A stretch of 64,000 nucleotides of DNA, from contig OY754979.1 in NCBI GenBank assembly GCA_963576475.1, positions 27,912,034 to 27,976,033 of the forward strand, given 5' to 3'. The position numbers and the translations under genes were made by a program. Numbering within the stretch: position 1 is the first letter of the stretch; each line of letters begins with the position of its first letter. Below are positions 57,031-64,000 of this stretch, in pieces. The notes under the pieces were generated by a model. The model was not told the origin of the DNA, made no database searches, and saw only the letters and a program-made list of their open reading frames with translations. The DNA comes from Molanna angustata (lineage: Eukaryota > Arthropoda > Insecta > Trichoptera > Molannidae).

Positions 57031-57117
57031 AGCGTGACACTGCATCAGGTATACAGGTACACGTTCGCACATAAATTAGATTTTTAGATGCTCTTGGTTT
57101 TTCAGAAGGCGTGAGAC

Positions 57118-57158
57118 AAACACACACACACACACACACATACACACACACATACACT
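57118..57158. repeat. AC microsatellite
   Basis: CA dinucleotide run with two CATA interruptions. Confidence 0.95.
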
Positions 57159-57776
57159 AACATTTTGATTGCTTTATTACTTTAGATAACGTGTTGTTCA
57201 ACACGTAGAACGCATCGATTTCATCAGATTATATTATGAACGTAAAATAAACAATATTGTAATCAATAACTAACAACAAATTCTATGAAACAAATTTCAT
57301 TATTGAATGATGCATCGTTTCAATAATGACGAGTACAGAATTTAGTGATGGATGGACCAAGATTGACTCCTGTTTATAAGATTGTTATAATACATATAAT
57401 AGGCATTTCCAAGAGATTGACATATTCTTACTTAGCGCCCCCACATTTAAAAAATATATCAAACTTAAAATTTCATCGTCATAATCAAATTTAACACTTA
57501 ATTATACTGACACATTTATATATGCAATTTCACACATCATTCACACAATATCTCACCATAATATGTAACCATTCCTAATGTATCTTAATATACTACAATA
57601 ACTTCAGCGACAACCTGTAATTGGCTTTATTCTTAATCAAATTATCTTTATGTTTTATAATTTATTATATGCTGTATGTTGTCCTTTTAAATAAATAAAT
57701 AAATAAATAAATTGTTGATTTAGTGAAAGAAGGAGAAGACAATTGACTCTGTTTTTACTCTACACTGCTATTGTTA

Positions 57777-57977
57777 CCCCCTATTCAGTAACTGTTGTAA
57801 CTAAAATAGGAATGTTCTAAAATTGTAGATTTTCCGGCCAATATAGGTACGTTCCTATTCCATTTAGTCCAAGTTGATATTTTATAACGCTGAAATAAGA
57901 CCTTAAATCTGAAATCTACAATTTTAGAACCATTTAGAACATTCCTATTTTAGTTACAATAGTTACTGAATAGGGGG
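57777..57977. mobile_element. 201-bp MITE with about 46-bp terminal inverted repeats
   Basis: CCCCCTATTCAGTAACTGTTGTAACTAAAATAGGAATGTTCTAAAATTGTAGATTT on the left is inverted at the right end (to GGGGG at 57973-57977) with one mismatch in the first 40 nt and a small insertion further in. Confidence 0.9.
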
Positions 57978-59210
57978 CATTGTATGAAATTAAAAAAAAA
58001 AACAAACAACGGAAGAGTTGCTTAGTTATTATGTATGTAATTTATGGTGGTGTTATAAAAAAATACGAACTATGGAACGTGTGTTTATAATCACACTTTT
58101 GAATCTGTGTAAATGTAAAATTAGGCAGATCGAGGTTTTGATCTGTTCTGCTTTCTGTATATTTTTGTTTTTAAGTTGTTTTATTCGGAATAAATATTAT
58201 CAATTAAATGTATTTGCTTTGTATTTTTCTCAATCAGGGTTATATCGGGTCTATTATGCAGGTTGGTTCGATCTGTAATTGTATCTCGAATAAAGTTTAT
58301 GTGTGTTGTTTTCAATAACTCCCAATTGGGAGTATTGGAACCATGGTGGTGGAGAATTTATTAAATTATATTTTTTTACTAAAGCGATTTGTATCTCTTT
58401 GCACACATGATCATGTCTGTTGTATCTGCTTGCACACATTATTATCATGTCTATATTATTACGAATTTACATTAAATTATAAAAAATACACACACATACA
58501 TACCATCATGATATATCCCACCACGTGGAGTAACCAGCGACCGATGTGCGGGTGTGCATTACCCGTCATATGGATTTATCCACTCACTAGCCATGGGGTG
58601 TACTAGAGTGTACGTTATTTTTTTAAATTAGTGAAATGAAATGAATTTATTTTATTTCCATTATTTACACATCTGTATATAACAATTCCAAAAAAGTACC
58701 TATATTTTAAAAAGACTTATTATAAACATACTACATATGTACAATTAAATAAAATAAAATTTATTTTTAAGTAAATTGTTAAGTGCGTTAATAATTAAGA
58801 GAGGTATGTGCCTTACTTTTTTATTTACTGAATTCAATGACTAGTAAAGTATCTATTATTTTTATGTATCATTGGTAAAAAACTGTATGTGCTTGTAGGA
58901 ACGCTCGTGAACTTGGCCAAATAGAATTGTTTAAATAGTTAAAAGACGTAGTAAAATGTATTACAATAACTCCATAGATATTTTTGTCCAATATACCTTC
59001 GGATTCAATGTAGATAGGTATGTGCTTTATTAAAAGAAGATAAAGTTTTGAAAATAATATATTATGGCACTCATCTCCGTAGAAAGGTGTGTTGAACTTG
59101 ATCAACTGGTTTCTTTGATGTAGACATACATATATTATATGGACGGGTTGTGGCCGTCATAGTCACTTACCTTTTTTCTGTCACACTACTTGATGCATTT
59201 TGTATAAGGC
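57978..59210. other. AT-rich non-coding stretch
   Basis: No coding sequence or element recognised. A slightly GC-richer patch is at 58510-58600. Confidence 0.4.
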
Positions 59211-59214
59211 AATT

Positions 59215-59450
59215 CACGAAACAGCGGTAGAGCTCAACGAGTAAGAGAAAGATCTTGCGCCAACCTAATGTGTGACGCCGCATCCGAAATTCCGAACCAC
59301 TGCCTAAGATTTTTAAGCCACGATTTTCTTTTACACCATATACCCCGTCTTTCTTTTATCTTTCCCTCCACTGTAGGTCGTAGAAAGGCATATTTATCAC
59401 CAAGGCATATGTGGCCAAAGTAGTCTACATTGGTCAGCAACTCTCTCTCT
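59215..59450 (-). mobile_element. Non-LTR retrotransposon C-terminal fragment
   Basis: Minus frame: DYFGHICLGDKYAFLRPTVEGKIKERRG, then KSWLKNLRQWFGISDA. Conserved C-terminal region of an endonuclease/RT LINE; fragment only. Confidence 0.85.
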
Positions 59451-59485
59451 CTTTCTCCATCAAGATGACATTTTACTATAGGATA

Positions 59486-59545
59486 CTTGTTGCATGTAAC
59501 ACATGAGATCCAACTGTCGATAGCGATAGTATGTATAGTACTTTC
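59486..59545 (-). repeat. Inverted copy of an internal segment of the 51-52.7 kb element
   Basis: GTTGCATGTAACACATGAGATCC...CTATCGCTATCGACAG: about 50 nt matches 52447-52497 in reverse complement, including GTATGTATAGT at the end. Confidence 0.85.
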
Positions 59546-59806
59546 GCGCTAGGTTGGGAATTGGATTTTAATGTTAATTTATTTATTTACAGAAGGGTGC
59601 TCCGGTCTAGAAAGGCACTAGGTGGTAACCTGTCGCCTGTTCCCCAAATCCAACGCGAAATGATGTCGCGTGTGTACTCGATCCTGCCGTGCGTAACTCG
59701 GTAATTAGTTGCAAGCTAATTAAAGAACGTTACACAGCAGAATGAGGTACCCACGCCACACCATAAAACATTTATAAATTTATCATATGAAATATAAATT
59801 AATTGA
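59546..59806. other. Sequence flanking the LTR element
   Basis: 59590-59760 is GC-richer, unrecognised and non-coding (GGTGCTCCGGTCTAGAAAGGCACTAGGTGG...). It could be a decayed repeat. Confidence 0.35.
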
Positions 59807-60171
59807 TATTACAGACAGGTATTAAAATAGTTTGAATTTGACTTACGTGTTTATTTGATAGTTTGACTCTAATTATAATTCAAGATTGGTATATACTTCA
59901 ATAATTGACTATTAAATAATTTAAATAAAATAGATCGATGAATGCGCGGAATCGAAATGTGAGTCGAGCAGAGTGACGATCTACCGCTGGCCTTGGTTAA
60001 ACTGAACGACGGGAACGTGATGTGCAGGACCTTAAATAGCCGGCTGACGTCCCCCTACTCCTTGAAGTGGGTGGTCAACTCGGCTGGTTGCACCCGCTAC
60101 ATCACCCCCCTGCCAGCTGGATAGCGCCACCCTGGTCCGTTCCTCAGCATTTTCTCTGATTGTCTGTAACA
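59807..60171 (-). repeat. 3' LTR of the Gypsy element (365 bp)
   Basis: Minus strand begins TGTTACAGACA and ends TGTCTGTAATA, an 11-bp inverted terminal pair with one mismatch. Inside are a TATTTAAGG TATA-like box and a TTCAGTTT initiator-like site about 30 nt downstream. A poly-A purine tract (plus-strand T run at 60183-60197) lies just outside the 5' edge, as a polypurine primer should. Confidence 0.75.
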
Positions 60172-60415
60172 ATGACATATGTTTTTTTTTTTTTTTAAAT
60201 ACAAAGAATTTTATATTGTTTACCTGAAATGGCATTACATATATATATAGCAGTTTATTTTACTAATAAAAATTTAGAGGTCATATATTTATCATGTTCT
60301 TATTTCTATACTTATACATTTCTAAAAAAAAATATTGTTTATATTAACTTGTTCAATGTACTTTTTTACATGTACTGTAATTTGAACAAGAAGATAAAAT
60401 TACAATTAAATTTAC

Positions 60416-60470
60416 ATTTCTATACAGCATTTTCTTAGTATACAGCATTTTCTTATTATACAGCATTTTC
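60416..60470. repeat. Three tandem 17-18 bp repeats in the Gypsy 3' UTR
   Basis: TATACAGCATTTTCTTA(G/T) repeated three times in the untranslated stretch between integrase and the LTR. Confidence 0.9.
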
Positions 60471-60631
60471 TTATTTTGATTTGGTCAAGTTGGAATTTTA
60501 TAAGATTTTATATTCAAATATTAGTTGCATATTGACCAAATTTTTTATCTATATTGAATACATATTACAATTACACAAAAATTAAAAATAGAAATTATTC
60601 AGATTATAAAAATGATTAAAAATTACTCAGC

Positions 60632-62473
60632 TTAGAAATATTTGTAGCTGGTGAATCGCTCCGGGAAATATACTCGTCTTCCGGCTCTAGTGGTTGTATG
60701 TGGTTGCCGTTCTGGGGTGGCATCTGGAGTGTCATCTGAAGTGTCATCTGGCGTAGTGGCTTGGTGCGTCTGTGGCGTGGACGTCCATCTCTGTTCTGTA
60801 GAGGTGGTGTGTCTACTGCTTGGTTCTACGCCGTAGTCTGTGTTCTCGTTCAGGAAGAATGCTGGTTTGAGTCTGTCCAATGATACTTGTTTGTTTTTAC
60901 CATTGATTGTGATGGTAGCCGTTTTGTCATCCTTCTTTATTAACAAGTATGGTCCGTCATATGGTTTTTGTAGAGGTCGTCTCACAGCATCATGTCTTAA
61001 GAAGACATATTTGGTGTTTGCCATTTGTTTGTGCACAAATGTTTTTTTTCTCCCGTGATTTGCTATTGGGATAGGTCGGATTTCTGACATTGTTTGCTGT
61101 AGTTTATGTCCATAGGTGTTTTGCTCCTCAGGTGGTCCATCTTCGAAGAAGTCTCCGGGGAGTCTGAGGGTTGTTCCGTATGTCATCTCTGCTGGTGTAT
61201 AGTCTGACCCCTCCTTGATTACGGTTCGTAGTCCTAGGAGTGTCAGTGGTAATGTCGTCGACCATGATATGTTTCCTGCGGCCATTAGTGATGTTTTTAA
61301 TGAGCGGTGCCAACGTTCGATCATCCCATTCGATTGTGGGTGGTATGCAGTCGTTCTGTTATGTATTATTCCGAGCTTATTCATCAGTTTATTGAATAGT
61401 GAGCTTTCGAATTGGCGGCCTTAATCGGTCGTGATTGAATTCGGGACGCCAAATCTTGCTATCCAATTATACATGAGAGCGTCTGCAACGGTTTCTGCAG
61501 ACATGTCTTTTAATGGGATCGCTTCGGGCCATCTTGTGTAGCGATCAATTATCGTCAGCAGGTATATGTAGTCTCTGGATGGAGTTAGCGGCCCCACCAG
61601 GTCTATGTGTATATTCTTGAACCTTCCATCTGCTGGTTTGTATTGTTTCAAAGGTGTTACAGTGTGGCGATGAATTTTCGAAGTTTGGCATTCGATGCAG
61701 TTGTTCACGACATTTTTTACTGTTTTGTCAATGTTGGGCCAAATATATTTATGTTTTAATAACTTTGATGTTGTTTTTACTCCGGGGTGACTTAATTTAT
61801 GTACTGATAGTATTACTTCTTCTCGCATTGTGATTGGTACATATGGTCGTAACGTGTTGGTTGAGATGTCACACCATAACATTTTGTTAGTGTTAGGTAT
61901 TGAGATTTTCTTTAGTGATAGAGATGAATTTTCCTGCATTTTCTTGAGCTCTTTGTCTGTGAGTTGTTCTCTTGCCATTTTAATATAGTCGATGTTTGAT
62001 GTTATTTCTATCTCTTCGATTCTTGATAGAGTATCTGCGACTATGTTTTCTTCGCCTGATATGTGTTTGATGCGCGTGGTGAATTGACTTATATAATCCA
62101 GCTGTCTTTCTTGTCTAGGAGAGTTGAGCTTGATTTTATTAAAGGCGAAAATTAACGGTTTGTGGTCGGTGATTATTACAAAGTTTCTTCCTTCTATTTG
62201 TGGTCTGAAATATTTAATCGCCTCGTAGATGGCGGTGAGTTCTCGGTCATACGTACTGTATTTTTCTTGTGCGCTATTAAATTTTCTGGAGAAAAATGAT
62301 ATGGGTTGCCAGCTGTTATCCGTTTTTTGTTGAAGTGCTGCGCCCATGGCGTGATCTGATGCGTCGACCATTATTGCTATCTCTGCCGAGGAGTTTATGT
62401 GTACGAGTAGTGCGGCTTGTGTCAAATCTTGCTTACATTTGTCGAACGCTTTTTTTAATTCAGAGTTGTCCAT
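60632..62473 (-). pseudogene. Gypsy pol: RNase H and integrase, one nonsense codon
   Basis: The frame from 62473 carries RNase H ([41 protein letters not shown]). The integrase follows: HH-CC finger at [22 protein letters not shown]...NCIECQTSK; core [35 protein letters not shown] at 61421-61423 falls after ITTD in the catalytic core. The same frame then continues to 60632 with the Glu-bearing NGMIERWHRSLKTSL and a C-terminal domain. Only this stop interrupts integrase, so the lesion is probably recent. Confidence 0.85.
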
Positions 62474-63819
62474 TGTAGTTTTCTTTTATCATTTTTGGTG
62501 TACCCTTTTAATTGATCGAATAATATTTTTTGCGTTTCGGCTGCGTTTGGCAAAAATTTTCTATAAAAATTTAGCATGCCCATGAAACGTCGGAGTCCTT
62601 TTGCGTCCTTTGGGGGTTCAATTTTTATTATTGCTTCCACTTTTTCTGGTATTGGTGTACTTCCGTTTTTGTTGATTCGGTAACCCAAAAAGTGTACTTC
62701 TTCTACGCCGAATTTGCATTTATCCTGGTTGATAATTAATCCGTTTTCGGATAATCTTTCGAAAAGTTTGTCGAGATGCTTCTCATGCTCGTTTATGTTT
62801 CTGGAGGCGACCAGAATGTCATCAATGTACGTGAAGACGTATTCTAGGTCCCTTGTTATGTTATGTAGATGTCGTTGAAATGTTTGTGCGGCGTTGGACA
62901 GTCCTGGTGGCATTTTCGTGAATTCATACAGTCCAAATGGCGTTAGTAGGGCGGTTTTTTGGATGTCTTCTTCTTCCATGTTTATTTGGTTATATGCTCT
63001 TGAGAGGTCTATTTTAGTGAATATTTTTGCATCGTATAGTTTATGTGAGAAGTCTTGAAGTTGTGGAATCGGGTACTTGTCCGGTTTTGTTATTGAATTT
63101 AGGCGTCGGTAATCTCCACACATTCTATAATTTCCATCTGGCTTTTTTACCATATGCAAAGGGCTTGACCAATTGCTTTTCGAAGGGCGACATATTCCCT
63201 GTTCGATCATATATGCGAATTCCTTTTTTGCTATTTCTAATTGTAATGGGTTGAGCCTTCTCATTTTGGTTGTGACGGGTGGTCCTCTGGTTTGAATGTG
63301 ATGAGTAATATTTGTTTTTGATCCTTTTTGTGCCATATCTGCTCTTGTTAAACTTGGGTATTTTCGTATAATTTTATGGAATTTTGATGTTGACTGTACT
63401 GTTGCTATGTCTATAACACTTGTTCTATAGACGGTTCCTTTGCTTGTCAACCCTGTTTTTTTATCAATGAGTAATTTTCTTTTTAAGTCCACCAATATAT
63501 CATAATTGGTTAAGAAATCTGCCCCTATGATCGGCTTGGTTACGTCGGCAACTATAAATTTCCATTTGTGATTCCGGCGTAATCCGAGATTTAAGTTGAT
63601 AATTCGGTGTCCATATGAAGGTATTATTGTTCCATTTGCTGCATAAATAGGAGTGATGATACTGTCTGTAGCGATGGTTGCCTTGTCGTTTTTTAGGTAT
63701 CTTGGTATGATGCTTATTTCGGCTCCTGTGTCGATAAGGTATTGCACGCCCGTGATTATATCTGGTAGAAAGAGACGATGCTTCATTTGCGACGGTGTTG
63801 TCTCACACACCTGTCGCAT
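62455..63819 (-). CDS. Gypsy pol: protease and reverse transcriptase (frame-shifted copy)
   Basis: 454-codon frame. An aspartic protease ([14 protein letters not shown], near residue 30) is followed by RT motifs: [75 protein letters not shown], and FLGYRIN. It ends [10 protein letters not shown] where pol should run on into the RNase H frame at 62473; one base is missing near 62466-62470. It belongs to the element at 59807-64000. Confidence 0.88.
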   Translation of the reverse strand: MRQVCETTPSQMKHRLFLPDIITGVQYLIDTGAEISIIPRYLKNDKATIATDSIITPIYAANGTIIPSYGHRIINLNLGLRRNHKWKFIVADVTKPIIGADFLTNYDILVDLKRKLLIDKKTGLTSKGTVYRTSVIDIATVQSTSKFHKIIRKYPSLTRADMAQKGSKTNITHHIQTRGPPVTTKMRRLNPLQLEIAKKEFAYMIEQGICRPSKSNWSSPLHMVKKPDGNYRMCGDYRRLNSITKPDKYPIPQLQDFSHKLYDAKIFTKIDLSRAYNQINMEEEDIQKTALLTPFGLYEFTKMPPGLSNAAQTFQRHLHNITRDLEYVFTYIDDILVASRNINEHEKHLDKLFERLSENGLIINQDKCKFGVEEVHFLGYRINKNGSTPIPEKVEAIIKIEPPKDAKGLRRFMGMLNFYRKFLPNAAETQKILFDQLKGYTKNDKRKLQWTTLN

Positions 63820-64000
63820 TTTTAGTTTTCCGGATGGTTATAGGTGCAAGGCTGTCGACAGTATTTTGCTTGACTTCCATATTTTTGATGTGGTATACAT
63901 ATATCCAGCGGCTTGACGTTATCGTTATTATTATTACGCATTTGCTGATAGTTGTTATTATTATTTGACATTTGTTGGAAGTTATTGTTATTATAATTGT

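Larger units (their letters stand above)
59807..64000 (-). mobile_element. CsRn1-type Gypsy LTR retrotransposon, 3' part, extends beyond right edge
   Basis: Minus-strand order from the right edge: gag C-terminus, protease, RT, RNase H, integrase, UTR, 3' LTR. The gag end carries CIPHQKYGSQAKYCRQPC, a CX2HX9CX3C finger typical of the CsRn1 clade. It was seen only as a family motif; the 5' half and the other LTR are outside the window. Two lesions break pol (near 62466 and at 61421-61423), so this copy is not autonomous. Confidence 0.88.

Overview
This is an AT-rich, intron-rich animal nuclear genome window from an insect. A lepidopteran is most likely: there are frequent TAGGTACCTAC-type words, endonuclease/reverse-transcriptase fragments of the kind common in moths, a tRNA-derived SINE, and a CsRn1-like LTR element. 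The species cannot be named from the sequence. Three host protein genes were reconstructed exon by exon from conserved protein sequence and splice sites. They are IFT52 (+, 12602-17444, 8 exons, 449 aa), ARL6/BBS3 (-, 20812-18808, 4 exons, 186 aa) and a chondroitin polymerizing factor-like gene, CHPF (-, 40204-28844, 8 exons, 792 aa). IFT52 and ARL6 lie tail to tail and are both cilium genes. A decayed-looking C2H2 zinc-finger gene lies at about 41.65-45.88 kb (+). A probable first coding exon of an unidentified gene ends in a consensus splice donor at 48761-48794 (+).

Layout. 1-4.43 kb is a nest of non-LTR retrotransposons, one inside another, with an 11-bp target-site duplication. 4.42-6.89 kb is an intact 821-codon zinc-finger/MULE-type transposase. 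7.6-11.87 kb is a decayed MITE interrupted by a SINE/LINE tail and followed by a 1106-codon reverse transcriptase-RNase H element. 12.6-20.8 kb holds IFT52 and ARL6, with a 13-copy minisatellite in IFT52 intron 7. 20.8-28.8 kb is gene-poor: a MITE with perfect 53-bp terminal inverted repeats and a hammerhead-ribozyme-like core, an HFM1 helicase fragment between two retroelement-like direct repeats beside a tRNA-Trp primer-binding-site sequence, and a 102-bp tandem array. 28.8-40.2 kb is CHPF, whose introns carry an L2/CR1-like LINE, MITEs and LINE fragments. 40.2-48.2 kb is the zinc-finger relic plus retroelement fragments. 48.2-59.8 kb is non-coding: a hAT element with an 8-bp duplication, a 1.7-kb long-inverted-repeat element, several adjoining tandem arrays and further MITEs. 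59.8-64.0 kb is a CsRn1-type Gypsy element (-) entering from the right edge.

The host genes do not form an operon. IFT52 (IFT-B core) and ARL6 (BBSome recruitment) act in the same ciliary transport system. CHPF acts in Golgi glycosaminoglycan synthesis. Most of the window is transposable-element sequence, and its main interest is the record of nesting, chimerism, gene capture and tandem-array growth. All homology calls come from recognising protein motifs by eye; no database search was run.
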